The notes: generated from the letters alone by a model not told the origin. DNA of 64,000 nucleotides from Leifsonia tongyongensis (GCF_010686705.1 NZ_JAAGWY010000001.1:1054001-1118000), one strand, 5' to 3'. Shown: positions 47,033-55,912, numbered from the stretch's first letter. Numbers and translations are program-made.

Positions 47033-48266
47033 CGGTCAACTGTTCCACGATCTGCCTGGCAGACGTCAGAGTATCGGCGTTGATGGTCTGTTCGACGAGC
47101 TGTTTGTCGTATGCGGGCAGGCTTGATACGTCGGTGGTCGACTCCTCGTAGACGTGGGAGAGCGCGATCGGGCCGAGGCTTTGCTGAACCCCCTGGTAGA
47201 CAGCGACTTTTCCGCTGGGCGACGCGCCGACGTAGTAGTGCGACTGCGTCCACTGGTAGCCGAAAAGTGCTGCCAGCACGATGGCGACGACGAGCACGAT
47301 CACGCCGATAAGCCACGTGAGCCTGCGACGCCTGGCCCGTCGCTCATCCTCTTCGATGAGCTCGTCGAGGTAGTCCTCGGACTGCGGCTCGAAGTGCGTC
47401 GGGCCGGTTGCGGGGCGGACCGGGTGCAGGCGCAGGGTGGGCAGCCGGTTGGCGCGTACCGGCTTCACGTCGGTCGTGAAGGCGAGCGGGGCGGATGCGG
47501 AACCCACCGTGACGGGGTCTTTGAGCGTGTCAACGCGGCCGGTGTCGGCGATGTCGAGGATGACGATGGTCACGTTGTCGGGCGCACCCGCATCCAGGCT
47601 CTGCTTCAGCAGCCGGTCGGCGACCGCTTTCGGGCTTTCGTGCGAGGCGAGGGCGGATTGCATGTCGTCGTGCTTGACGACACCGCTCAGACCGTCGGAG
47701 CAGATCAGCCACCGGTCGCCCGGTTGGGTGTCGAGGATCCAGGTGTCGATCTCGGGCGAGGCGTCGACGTCGCCGAGAACCCGCATCAGCACCGAGCGGC
47801 GAGGGTGGACCATCGCCTCCTCCTCGGTGATGCGTCCGCTGTCGACCAGGCGCTGCACGAACGTGTGGTCGATCGACACCTGTTTGAGCTCGCCGTCGCG
47901 GAACCGGTAGATGCGGGAGTCGCCGATGTGGGCGAGAGCGATCTGGTCGCCGACCCGCACCATCGCGCTCACCGTGGTGCCCATCCCGGTCAGTTCCGGA
48001 TGCTCGAACACCGTCTCGGTTAGGAGCGAGTTCGCCGCGATCAACGCCGCCTGCAGTGCGAACTCGGCCTCAGCAGCCGTCGCGTACTCCTTGTCCGCCT
48101 CGCGGATGCGGTTCACCGCGATCGCCGAGGCGACGTCACCGCCCGCGTGCCCGCCCATCCCGTCGGCGACGACGAACAGGTCGTGCCCGGCATACGCGGA
48201 GTCCTGGTTGTTGGAGCGGATCTTGCCGACGTGCGAAACAGCGACGGCTCGGTTAGCGGGTGCCAC
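47016..48266 (-). CDS. pstP: PP2C-type serine/threonine phosphatase PstP
   Basis: A 416-residue protein. PP2C domain (about 5-235): SHVGKIRSNNQDSAYAG, metal-binding VADGMGGHAGGD, ALAHIGDSRIYRFRDG, SDGLSGVV and GAPDNVTIVI. A linker precedes a membrane helix (about 312-333, LTWLIGVIVLVVAIVLAALFGYQW) and an extracellular tail. It reverses PknA/PknB phosphorylation. The start is GTG 48266; the gene follows fhaB by 3 bases. Confidence 0.96.
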   Translation of the reverse strand: MAPANRAVAVSHVGKIRSNNQDSAYAGHDLFVVADGMGGHAGGDVASAIAVNRIREADKEYATAAEAEFALQAALIAANSLLTETVFEHPELTGMGTTVSAMVRVGDQIALAHIGDSRIYRFRDGELKQVSIDHTFVQRLVDSGRITEEEAMVHPRRSVLMRVLGDVDASPEIDTWILDTQPGDRWLICSDGLSGVVKHDDMQSALASHESPKAVADRLLKQSLDAGAPDNVTIVILDIADTGRVDTLKDPVTVGSASAPLAFTTDVKPVRANRLPTLRLHPVRPATGPTHFEPQSEDYLDELIEEDERRARRRRLTWLIGVIVLVVAIVLAALFGYQWTQSHYYVGASPSGKVAVYQGVQQSLGPIALSHVYEESTTDVSSLPAYDKQLVEQTINADTLTSARQIVEQLTDASKQ

Positions 48267-48269
48267 GTA

Positions 48270-48857
48270 CTACCGCCGCAGCTCGAACGTCGTTGTGCCG
48301 ATCTTGACCGGGGTGTTCAGGGGGACCTGGGTCGGGACGGACACGCGTTTGCCGTCGAGGAAGGTGCCGTTGGTGGAATCGAGGTCCTGGATCATCCACT
48401 CGTCGTTCCACAGCAGGAGACGCGCGTGGTGGGTGGAGGTGTAGTCGTCGCGGATGACGAGGCCCGACTCGCTCGAGCGCCCGATGGTGAGCGGTTCGCG
48501 GCCGAGCGGGAGCTCCGTGCCCTGCTTCGGACCGGACGTGATCGTGAGACGGCCGGCACTGAGCACGGTCGCCTTCGGCTTGCCCGTGACCGTGTTCGCG
48601 CCCGTCGGCAGGGAGGACGCCGGCGGCGGCTGCATGGTGGGCGCGGTGGCGCCGGGAGCGGTGGCGCCGGAGGTGGGGGTGGCGAGGAACGGGGAAGGCG
48701 CCGGTGCGGGGGCGACGGCCTGCGCATCCGGAAGCTTGCGCACACGCTGGCCGAACAGGTCGCTGCGCAGCGCGTAGACGATGCCGAACACGAACAGCCA
48801 CAGCAGCAGGAGGAAGCCGAACCTCAGCACCAGGAGTGTCAGCTCGCTCGGGTTCAC
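48270..48857 (-). CDS. fhaB: FHA-domain membrane protein FhaB
   Basis: A 195-residue protein. An N-terminal membrane helix (about 5-27, LTLLVLRFGFLLLLWLFVFGIVYAL) is followed by a Pro/Ala linker and an FHA domain (about 110-193: LTIGRSSESGLVIRDDYTSTHHARLL, then DLDSTNGTFLDGKRV). FHA domains bind phosphothreonine on PknA/PknB partners. The GTG at 48857 has GGAG 7 bases upstream and overlaps the fhaA stop codon by 4 bases; a longer upstream frame is an fhaA shadow. Confidence 0.94.
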   Translation of the reverse strand: MNPSELTLLVLRFGFLLLLWLFVFGIVYALRSDLFGQRVRKLPDAQAVAPAPAPSPFLATPTSGATAPGATAPTMQPPPASSLPTGANTVTGKPKATVLSAGRLTITSGPKQGTELPLGREPLTIGRSSESGLVIRDDYTSTHHARLLLWNDEWMIQDLDSTNGTFLDGKRVSVPTQVPLNTPVKIGTTTFELRR

Positions 48858-49600
48858 GGTTTGCTCCAGAACCCGCCGATGTCGTGCCGGCGGGTCGCGT
48901 CGTCGACACGGTTGTCGGCGGGACGCTCGACATGGGCCGCCTGGGGGAGCACCCGGAACACGATGCGCGTGCGCCCGATGGTGATCACCGAATCCGGCTC
49001 GAGAAGGGCCTTCGTGACCGGCTGGCCGTTGAGCTGCGAGCCGTTCGTCGAACCCAGGTCCTGCACCTGGGCGCGCGAGCCGTCCCACGTGATCTGGACG
49101 TGCTTGCGGGAGATGCCCGTGTCATCCACGGTGATGTCCGCATCGCTGCCCCGGCCGATGACCGTGTGCGCCTTCTCGATCGGGTAGCGCTTGCCGCCGA
49201 TGTCGAGGATGGGAGTCCAGGCGACGTCGCTCTTCACGTTCTCGGACTCGACCTGCAGGATGCCCTCGGTGAGGCTCGGATCCTCGACGAGGTCGACCGA
49301 GATGCCGCCGGCGAACTGGTAGTGCTGGCCGGCCGCGTACTGCTGGACATAGGAGACGAGCTCGTCGATGAGGGTCGGGCCCATGGAGCGCATCCGGGCG
49401 TAATCGGACGACGACATGCGCAGAACGAAGCGATTGGGCGCGAGAACGCGGTCGCGTGTGACGATCGCGGCCTTCGTGTCGAGTTCGCGGCGGAGTGCGC
49501 TCGTGAGCTCGACCGGTTGCAGCCCCGACCGGAAGGTCTTCGCAAAAGCGCCGTTGACGGCGCGCTCGAGACCCTTCTCGAAGTTGTCCAGTATGCCCAC
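48854..49600 (-). CDS. fhaA: DUF3662/FHA-domain protein FhaA
   Basis: A 248-residue protein with an N-terminal DUF3662 domain (about 1-120: ILDNFEKGLERAVNGAFAKTFRSGLQPVELTSALRREL) and a C-terminal FHA domain (about 145-220: TVIGRGSDADITVDDTGISRKHVQI, DLGSTNGSQLNG). It has a much shorter linker than mycobacterial FhaA. It is the first gene of the signalling operon; GTG at 49600 follows GGGAG. In mycobacteria FhaA binds phosphorylated MviN, but the MurJ here lacks that pseudokinase domain. Confidence 0.94.
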   Translation of the reverse strand: MGILDNFEKGLERAVNGAFAKTFRSGLQPVELTSALRRELDTKAAIVTRDRVLAPNRFVLRMSSSDYARMRSMGPTLIDELVSYVQQYAAGQHYQFAGGISVDLVEDPSLTEGILQVESENVKSDVAWTPILDIGGKRYPIEKAHTVIGRGSDADITVDDTGISRKHVQITWDGSRAQVQDLGSTNGSQLNGQPVTKALLEPDSVITIGRTRIVFRVLPQAAHVERPADNRVDDATRRHDIGGFWSKP

Positions 49601-49817
49601 AGGTCTCCCGATCCGGCTCGTGTGACTATGAGAATGTTAGTCGGGTCTGTTGTGAGAGTGCTTCTGTGCCTCTCTTACTTGGCTGAAGATCATCCGTGGG
49701 TTGTAGCGGTCGCGTGGTGCGGAGGACGCGCGTTGGACCACTTTTCGCACTCGTGGCAGAGCAAAGGCGGCCCCAACTTCTGGTAGCGCGGTCCTACGTG
49801 CTAATCTCTCTAAGTTC
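49601..49817. promoter_or_regulatory. fhaA operon promoter region / tRNA-Leu upstream region
   Basis: About 220 bases between the fhaA start and the tRNA-Leu. It must contain the promoters of both. An open frame of 52 codons (49628-49786, plus strand) has no ribosome binding site and atypical composition and is not called. No definite -35/-10 pair can be assigned. Confidence 0.4.
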
Positions 49818-49901
49818 GCGCGAGTGGCGGAATTGGCAGACGCGCTGGCTTCAGGTGCCAGTGCTCGAAAGGGCGTGGGGGTTCAAGTCCCCCCTCGCGC
49901 A
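49818..49901 (+). tRNA. tRNA-Leu (CAG anticodon)
   Basis: 84-base class II tRNA. Acceptor GCGCGAG/CTCGCGC, anticodon stem CTGGC/GCCAG around TTCAGGT (anticodon CAG), a long variable arm, and T-arm GGGGGTTCAAGTCCCCC. It marks the right end of the conserved origin cluster. Confidence 0.97.
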
Positions 49902-49959
49902 CGCGGGCTGGATCATGAAATACCGGAAACGGCTTCATGAAATAGGTCGAGCGAACGAA

Positions 49960-49997
49960 GAAAGGCCGGTCTGAGGGAAACCTCGGGCCGGCCTTTC
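49960..49997 (+). terminator. intrinsic terminator after tRNA-Leu
   Basis: GAAAGGCCGG (49960-49969) pairs with CCGGCCTTTC (49988-49997). Inside it, GAGG pairs with CCTC around a GAAA tetraloop. The 3' side ends in CTTTCGTGTTCG. Two direct copies of TCATGAAATA (49913-49922 and 49935-49944) lie between the tRNA and this hairpin. Confidence 0.8.
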
Positions 49998-50314
49998 GTG
50001 TTCGTCGATCGAATCGTGTCATTTTCGCATCGAAAATGGCGCGGGAATGCGGAAAAGCCTGCCCGAGGGCGGGCTGGCGCCGTCTGTGGGCGATTTGTTT
50101 ATGAAATGAGAGCCGCGGCTACTGGGCTGGTGGAAGCGGGAGCGTGTTTGAGCAGGCAGATTGTCTCGAGGTCGGAGCGTTGAAATCGTGGCGACCGGGG
50201 ACCGTATAGAAGCGCCCACGTGGCGTCGCATCCGTCTGGGGTCGTGAACACTCGGTGATCGCATCCTCGGTTCCGCTGGCGAAGTGAACCCCGCCGGGAC
50301 CCCTCGAACCGACC
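49998..50314. other. non-coding stretch left of the pseudogene
   Basis: About 320 bases with no gene. Short frames on either strand have no ribosome binding site and no domain. It may be the further decayed 5' part of the isochorismatase-like gene. Confidence 0.4.
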
Positions 50315-50529
50315 CGTTGCGGACATCCGGTCGATGGACCCGGGACTGATGACGCGGAACGCCATCAGCCTCGGCGCAGATCGCGAAGGCATTCGACATG
50401 CCGGTCGTGCTCTCGACGGTCAACGTCGCGAACGGGCTGTCGACAACGGTTCCGGAGCTCAAGGCGGTGCTCGCCGACGAGGTCAGGGACGGATGAGAAC
50501 CGGCGCGGTTCGACGAAGCGTTGCGCTAG
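50315..50529 (+). pseudogene. remnant of an isochorismatase-family (YcaC-like) hydrolase
   Basis: Translated in two frames the stretch gives VADIRSMDPGLMTRNAISL, then after a one-base shift AQIAKAFDMPVVLSTVNVA, NGLSTTVPELKAVLADEVRDG, then a TGA where the family has Trp, then EPARFDEALR and a final TAG. AKAFDMPVVLSTVNV is the hallmark strand of YcaC-type isochorismatase-fold hydrolases. The N-terminal half is missing, there is at least one frameshift (about 50370-50380), and the in-frame stop is at 50494-50496. Its end overlaps the ROK gene's stop. Clearly decayed. Confidence 0.7.
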
Positions 50530-51701
50530 GTGCGGGTGACGCTGGCTCGAAGAAGGGATGCCGCGGCGCCGCGTGCCCAGTCTTCGAAGGTGTGAGACCG
50601 CGTGACGATCTGGCACTGGCCGGCAGCCCCGAACGTGTGCTCGTCGAAGCTCTCGCGGATCCTCTGCTCGTAGAGGTCGAAGTCCGTCACCGATTCACCC
50701 GCGACGAGAATCACGCTCGGCCCGACCAGATTCGCCATCGTCGCAAGGGCCATTCCGATGATGACTGCCGCGCGCTCGAAGGCTGCGACCGCATCCGGGT
50801 CGGCAGCGCGGGCCAGCTGGACCGCCTCCCGCATCGTGAGCAGCGGATCGTGCTTCGCGGAACGGACCGCCTCGAGGATGGCGCTCGACGAGGCGACGGT
50901 CTCGACGCATCCGTGCCGACCGCACGAGCAGACGAGGTCCGACGGTCCGAGGGGGAGGTGACCCAGTTCGCCGGCCACGCCGTACGCGCCCTCGATCACA
51001 TCGCCGTTGACGTAAAGACCGCAGCCGATGCCCGCGCCGATGGTCACGATCGCGAACGATTCTGCGTCGACGCCGATTCCGAACCACTCCTCGGCGATCG
51101 ACAGGGCGCGCACGTCGTTGTCGATGATGACGGCGAGGCCGAGGCGGTCGCGCAGCATCTTCTCGAATGGAACGGTCGACCAGTTCAGGCGAGGGGATGC
51201 GCGCACGAAGCCGTGCTGCTTGTCGACATCGCCCGACACTGCGACACCGACGCCGAGAACCTTCTCCGCGTCATCGCCGAGTCGCCGCTGCAACGCCTCG
51301 ACAGTCGCAGCGACCGCCTCGACAACGGCCTCGACAGAGGTGCTCGCGAGTCGCCGGGTGACGGAGTGGAGCACATTGGCGCGCATCGTGGTTGCGACTC
51401 CGAAGACCTCGTCTACGCGAACGGTGACACCGATGGCGAGCTGTGCGCCCTCATTGACGCTTATCGGCTGAACCGGCCTGCCCGGCTGGGTGGGCCGCAT
51501 GTTGTCATGCGCTGACAGCAGTCCGCGCAGAAGGAGCGGTGCGACGGCCTTGGTGACCGCCGCCTGGGAGAGGCCGGTTCGGCGGGCGATGTCGATCCGC
51601 GCGATCGGGCCACGTTTCAACACCTCGGTGAACACGTCGACGACTGCCGGTGTCTCCAGCGAGAAACCCGACAACTCGTCAGAAGCCCTTGAACTCGTCA
51701 C
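50526..51701 (-). CDS. ROK-family (NagC/XylR-type) transcriptional repressor
   Basis: A 391-residue protein. N-terminal winged HTH (about 18-70, VFTEVLKRGPIARIDIARRTGLSQAAVTKAVAPLLLRGLL) followed by an ROK domain. The zinc-binding loop GELGHLPLGPSDLVCSCGRHGCVE carries the conserved His and Cys residues. A phosphate-binding IGVTVR-like strand and the GAGIGCGLYVNGDV motif are visible. It represses sugar catabolic genes until a sugar binds. It lies downstream of the 2-hydroxyacid oxidase and enolase genes on the same strand and probably controls the island. Confidence 0.93.
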   Translation of the reverse strand: MTSSRASDELSGFSLETPAVVDVFTEVLKRGPIARIDIARRTGLSQAAVTKAVAPLLLRGLLSAHDNMRPTQPGRPVQPISVNEGAQLAIGVTVRVDEVFGVATTMRANVLHSVTRRLASTSVEAVVEAVAATVEALQRRLGDDAEKVLGVGVAVSGDVDKQHGFVRASPRLNWSTVPFEKMLRDRLGLAVIIDNDVRALSIAEEWFGIGVDAESFAIVTIGAGIGCGLYVNGDVIEGAYGVAGELGHLPLGPSDLVCSCGRHGCVETVASSSAILEAVRSAKHDPLLTMREAVQLARAADPDAVAAFERAAVIIGMALATMANLVGPSVILVAGESVTDFDLYEQRIRESFDEHTFGAAGQCQIVTRSHTFEDWARGAAASLLRASVTRT

Positions 51702-51745
51702 CGGAACTCGATTCTGCTTTCATACGTTCGTCATACGTCGTGAGC

Positions 51746-51759
51746 GTGCACCAGTGCAC
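51746..51759. promoter_or_regulatory. candidate operator in front of the ROK gene
   Basis: Inverted repeat GTGCA-CCAG-TGCAC in the 163-base gap between the oxidase gene and the ROK gene. It is preceded by a short direct repeat (CATACGTTCG, TCATACGTCG, 51721-51740). Consistent with autoregulation by the ROK protein; unproven. Confidence 0.4.
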
Positions 51760-51864
51760 GTTCGAGTTCACAATAGTTTCCGCGGTCAAGCGCCGTCAAC
51801 TGCCACACTGCACTCTTGCCGACAGAATGTCGCTGAATTCGTTTATCAAGGAATGTAATTATGG

Positions 51865-54687
51865 CTACGGTCGTGTCGCCCGTTCCAGGACCTCGAGGAT
51901 GTGCACGTACGCCGCGCCCGTCGCTCGCGTCATTCCGACCTCGCACGTGCGGTTGGACGATACATGCACGTCATACGAGCGGGACGTGACCTCTAGAGCT
52001 TCCGCGCGGGTCGCCGAGGCAGTGAGCTCGGGATGAAGCATCCCCCGGTCTCCGGCGAACCCGCAGCAGTTCCAGTCGTCGGGCACGATCACTTCGTCGG
52101 CCACCGCCTGTGCGATCCGTGTCATCGCAGCCGTCGTGCCGAGTGCCGTCGACGAGCAGGTCGGGTGGACGATGGCGGACCCCAGCGGCGAGCTGATCGT
52201 GAGGCCGGCCAGGAGCACCTGTTCCGCGAACGCGACCGAGTCGACGAACCGGAGCCCGGCGTACGCGCCACCCTTGGCGACCGCAATCTCTCGCATCGTC
52301 TCGAGCCCCTCGGTGCACGATGAGGCGTCGCACACGATGGGCAGTCTGCCATTGTCACTGGCGCTGAGAAGAAGAGGGAGCGTGACGCCGCGCATCCGGG
52401 AGTAGCCGTCGAGGAAGCCCTTCGATTTCCACGGCGTCCCGCAACATGCGGCGTCGATACCGTCGGGCACTAGCAACTCGACGCCGGCTCGGGCGGCCAG
52501 GGCCGCGAAGGAATGCTGGATGCCATTCGACTCGCTCTCCGGGCCGAACATAGTGCCGACACAAGCCGGAAAGTAAACCGCCTGTGGGTGTGAGGGTGAA
52601 CTCGCGAGGCGTGCCCTGGGTGCGCCACCGCGGGGGAGATCGGCGTCGTAGAGGGGAACGACGTCGGCGCCGAGGAGGGCCCTTCCCATTCGGGTCGCGC
52701 CCGTGACGATCTGGGCCGGCAGCCGATCGGCGATGGACAGCGCCCGTGCCCCGCCGCGGCTGATCGGCGACCACGCACCGGCGGCGGCATGTGCAATAGC
52801 CGACGGGATTCTCGCTTGGCCCTCTGCGCGTAGTCGGCGCACGAGATCACCGGTGTTGATGCCAACCGGGCAGGCGACTGCGCACATCCCGTCGACTGCG
52901 CAGGTCTCCACGCCCTCGTACTCGTAGTCGCGTTCGAGCTCTTCAAGCAGTTCGGCATCGCCGCTGTTGCGCGCCGCCTCCATCTCGCGCCGGAGGACGA
53001 TGCGCTGGCGCGGTGTGAGCGTGAGGTTACGACTCGGGCAGGCTGGCTCGCAGTAGCCGCACTCGACGCAGCGGTCGACTTCCTGCTCGACCGTCGGCGT
53101 GATCTTCAAGTGCCGAAGATAGGAGTCAGGGTCGTCGTTGATCAGGACGCCGGGATTGAGCAGGCCCAGTGGATCGAAGAGGTGCTTGATTCGCACCATC
53201 GTGACGTAGATCGAGTCCCCGTACTGGCGTCGCACGAAAGGAGCCATGATGCGGCCGGTGCCGTGGTCGGCTTTGAGGGTGCCTCCGTTCTCGAGGACCA
53301 GCGCGACCATGTCCTCCGTGAAACGTCGGTACCGTCCGAGCGCCCCGTCCTCGTCGAAGCGCTCGTTTACCATGAAATGGACGTTGCCGTCTTTTGCGTG
53401 CCCGAAGATGACGCATCCCTGATAGCCATAGACATCGAAGAGCCGGATCAGTTCGTGACAAGTCGCGAGCAGCCGCTCGACCGGCACCGCGATGTCCTCG
53501 AGCAGTGCCGTCGTCCCGCTGGGGCGCGCGCCCGCGACAGCGGTGTAGAGCCCTTTGCGAACATGCCAGAGCGCGGCTCGCGCGGCGGCATCGGTCAACA
53601 GGGTGGCGGGCTGGGAGAGCGGGAGCTCTGCGAGTTGCAGCGAGACCTTGTCCGTCGCCGATTGCAGCGTCCGGGCATCGGGGGACTGGAGTTCGACGAG
53701 CAGAGCTGCGTGTTCGACGACCGTCAGGCGACTGATCTCCGCCGGGCAGTCTGACTGCTGTTGTGCGACTACGAGGGAGCGCGAATCCATCAGCTCTATC
53801 GTCGCGAATCCCGCGCCCAGAAGCAGTGGAAGCGCTGCGGTTGCAGCATCGAGGTCGTCGAAGATCAGGAGTCCGGTCGCCGCTGCAGGCAGGAGAGGGA
53901 TGGTGTGGAAGACGGCCTCGGCAACGAAGCCGAGCGTGCCTTCGCTTCCCACGAGGAGGTGCAAGAGGATGTCGACGGGACGTTCGAAGTCGAGGAGTGC
54001 GTTGACCGAGTAGCCCATTGTGTTCTTGATGCGGAATTGCTCGAGAACGCGACAAGCCGACTCTCTGTCTGCGAGGAGGTTCCGTCGAAGCTCGCTCAAG
54101 CCCTCGTATAACTCGGGCTCGGCGGCACGCAGCTGCTCGTCGGCGTTCGCTGCCGCGGTGTCGATGATTGTTCCGCTGGCGAGAACCACGACCACCGATT
54201 CCAGGGTGTTGTAGGTGTTGTGCTCCGTTCCGCAGGCCATGCCACTCGAGTTGTTCGCAACGACTCCGCCGATCGTGCAGGCGATCTCGCTGGCCGGATC
54301 GGGGCCCAGCTTGCGCCCGAAGCGGGCAAGTCTCGCGTTGACCTGGCGGACGGTTGCCCCTGGCTGGACGCGAACGCGCGCGCCGTCGTCTAGAACCTCG
54401 ATCCGGCGAAAATGCCGCCGCGTATCGACGAGGACTCCTTCGGTGCTCGCCTGACCGGACAGGCTGGTGCCGCCGGATCGGAAGGTGAGCGGCGCGCCCG
54501 CGCCGCGGGCGATCGCCATCGCCTGGGCGACCTCGTCTGCTGTCGTCGGGGTGAGGATCGCGTTCGGTACGAGGAGATAGTGGGATGCGTCATGCGCGAG
54601 CGCGCGACGCAGGCTCGCGCGCTCGCTGAAGTCGAGATCCGACCCCGCGAAAGCCTCATCGAGCGTACGGGCGGCCGGCAGAGTCAT
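51865..54687 (-). CDS. FAD-linked and Fe-S 2-hydroxyacid oxidoreductase (GlcD-GlcF/D-lactate dehydrogenase type)
   Basis: A 940-residue fusion. N-terminal FAD-binding PCMH domain (about 40-220: TPTTADEVAQAMAIARGAGAPLTFRSGGTSLSGQA, GGVVANNSSGMACG) and FAD-oxidase C-terminal domain (to about 520, GHAKDGNVHFMVN). Then two 4Fe-4S motifs (CVECGYCEPACPSR and CAVDGMCAVACPVG) and two CCG domains (CCGTPWKSKG, CCGFAGDRG). Such proteins oxidise lactate, glycolate or other 2-hydroxyacids and pass electrons to the quinone pool. In this island it fits oxidation of the lactate released by the FAH-type hydrolase. The stereospecificity is not known (most relatives act on D-acids, whereas the fucose route gives L-lactate). 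Confidence 0.92.
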   Translation of the reverse strand: MTLPAARTLDEAFAGSDLDFSERASLRRALAHDASHYLLVPNAILTPTTADEVAQAMAIARGAGAPLTFRSGGTSLSGQASTEGVLVDTRRHFRRIEVLDDGARVRVQPGATVRQVNARLARFGRKLGPDPASEIACTIGGVVANNSSGMACGTEHNTYNTLESVVVVLASGTIIDTAAANADEQLRAAEPELYEGLSELRRNLLADRESACRVLEQFRIKNTMGYSVNALLDFERPVDILLHLLVGSEGTLGFVAEAVFHTIPLLPAAATGLLIFDDLDAATAALPLLLGAGFATIELMDSRSLVVAQQQSDCPAEISRLTVVEHAALLVELQSPDARTLQSATDKVSLQLAELPLSQPATLLTDAAARAALWHVRKGLYTAVAGARPSGTTALLEDIAVPVERLLATCHELIRLFDVYGYQGCVIFGHAKDGNVHFMVNERFDEDGALGRYRRFTEDMVALVLENGGTLKADHGTGRIMAPFVRRQYGDSIYVTMVRIKHLFDPLGLLNPGVLINDDPDSYLRHLKITPTVEQEVDRCVECGYCEPACPSRNLTLTPRQRIVLRREMEAARNSGDAELLEELERDYEYEGVETCAVDGMCAVACPVGINTGDLVRRLRAEGQARIPSAIAHAAAGAWSPISRGGARALSIADRLPAQIVTGATRMGRALLGADVVPLYDADLPRGGAPRARLASSPSHPQAVYFPACVGTMFGPESESNGIQHSFAALAARAGVELLVPDGIDAACCGTPWKSKGFLDGYSRMRGVTLPLLLSASDNGRLPIVCDASSCTEGLETMREIAVAKGGAYAGLRFVDSVAFAEQVLLAGLTISSPLGSAIVHPTCSSTALGTTAAMTRIAQAVADEVIVPDDWNCCGFAGDRGMLHPELTASATRAEALEVTSRSYDVHVSSNRTCEVGMTRATGAAYVHILEVLERATRP

Positions 54688-54706
54688 TCGTCGCGCCAGG
54701 AGGCGA

Positions 54707-55912
54707 TCACGAACTGAAGACGCCGCCGACGCCGGTGATTTGCCACCGCGAGCGGGCGACAGGGTCGATGGTCGTCGACGCGCCTGGCAGCTGTGGGCGT
54801 TTCAGATAGCCTTCGCTGACCGTGCTGCGTTCGACGAATGCGTCTTGGGTCCACGGGATGAACTCGATCAGCGGCGGAACCTCGGAGACGACAGTGCCCA
54901 CCAGGTGCTGGTGCAGCTGCATCATGTCGCCCGCGTGTGGGGCGATGCGCAGCCCTCGTGCCGCCGCGTGAGCGGCCACCTGGAGCCACTCGGTCACTCC
55001 GCCGACGCGTGTGGCATCGACCTGAACGACTCGGAAGGCGTCCGCCTCGATGAAGCTGGAGAACTGCTGGTACGAATAGATGCTCTCGCCGGCGGCGATA
55101 TCGAGAATCGTCCCACGCTGCAGCCGAACATGGCCCCCGAGGTCGTCCGCGTGCAGCGGCTCCTCGACCCAGTCCATGCGGGCTTCCTCGAGCACGGGCA
55201 TGATGCGGCTCGCGGTCGCGAGGTCCCAGCGCTGGTTCGCGTCGCACATCAGCGTGACGTCGTCGCCGATCGCCGCGCGCACGGCTCGCACCCGTCGCGC
55301 GTCCTCGCGGAAGTCGCCTTTTCCGACCTTGATCTTCACGCGGTTCCATCCGTCGTCGATCAGGGAGAGCAAGTCGCGTGTGAGCTCCGTCTCGCTCAGG
55401 TTGAGCCACCCGCCATCGGTGTTGTAGGCCTCGATGTCGGCGGCGGTTCCGCCGAGAAGTCGCCAGAGCGGCGTCTCCGCGCGCTGGGCTGAGAGGTCCC
55501 AGAGGGCGATGTCGACCATCGCCAAAGCCATGTGCACTACGCCGGCGCGACCCATCCAGTGCGTCGGCAACCAGTAGAGGCGTTTCCAAGTTCCCAGGAC
55601 GTCCTCCGATGATGCGCCTAGCAGCGACGGGCTGTAGTACTTTCCGATGACATCGGCGAGGAGCTCTGGAGCGCAATGCACTCCCGAAATGCCGGTACCG
55701 ACGCGACCGTCGGCCGTGCGAATCTCAACGACCGGCACGGTCCAGTGCGACATCGCGGCCGTCGCATCGGCAATCGGCCGGGCCAGCGGTACCGCGAGCG
55801 CGTACGTCTCGATGGACACGATCACCGCGCCGTCGTCGCCCCGAACGCTGTCACCGGCATCGGGCGAGAGGACTCCTCTGGCACTCCCGAGTACGCTCTC
55901 GATCGTCATCAT
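54707..55912 (-). CDS. enolase-superfamily sugar-acid dehydratase (mandelate racemase/muconate lactonizing type)
   Basis: A 401-residue barrel enzyme. Catalytic KxK pair Lys193/Lys195 in RVKIKVG; metal ligands Asp224 (LMCDANQRW), Glu250/251 (WVEEPL) and Glu276 (AAGESIYS); and the Asp299/His326 dyad (DATRVGG, APHAGDM). This set matches the mandelate-racemase subgroup acid-sugar dehydratases (fuconate, galactonate, rhamnonate, talarate). The substrate is inferred as L-fuconate from neighbours. A 30-residue N-terminal leader is unusual. AAGGAG before ATG 55912/55909 supports the start. It is 19 bases upstream of the oxidase gene and divergent from the LysR gene. Confidence 0.88.
   Translation of the reverse strand: MMTIESVLGSARGVLSPDAGDSVRGDDGAVIVSIETYALAVPLARPIADATAAMSHWTVPVVEIRTADGRVGTGISGVHCAPELLADVIGKYYSPSLLGASSEDVLGTWKRLYWLPTHWMGRAGVVHMALAMVDIALWDLSAQRAETPLWRLLGGTAADIEAYNTDGGWLNLSETELTRDLLSLIDDGWNRVKIKVGKGDFREDARRVRAVRAAIGDDVTLMCDANQRWDLATASRIMPVLEEARMDWVEEPLHADDLGGHVRLQRGTILDIAAGESIYSYQQFSSFIEADAFRVVQVDATRVGGVTEWLQVAAHAAARGLRIAPHAGDMMQLHQHLVGTVVSEVPPLIEFIPWTQDAFVERSTVSEGYLKRPQLPGASTTIDPVARSRWQITGVGGVFSS

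Noticed and set aside
49628-49786. 52-codon frame upstream of tRNA-Leu as a small protein
   Set aside because: No Shine-Dalgarno and no coding-like composition, and it lies in the fhaA/tRNA promoter region.
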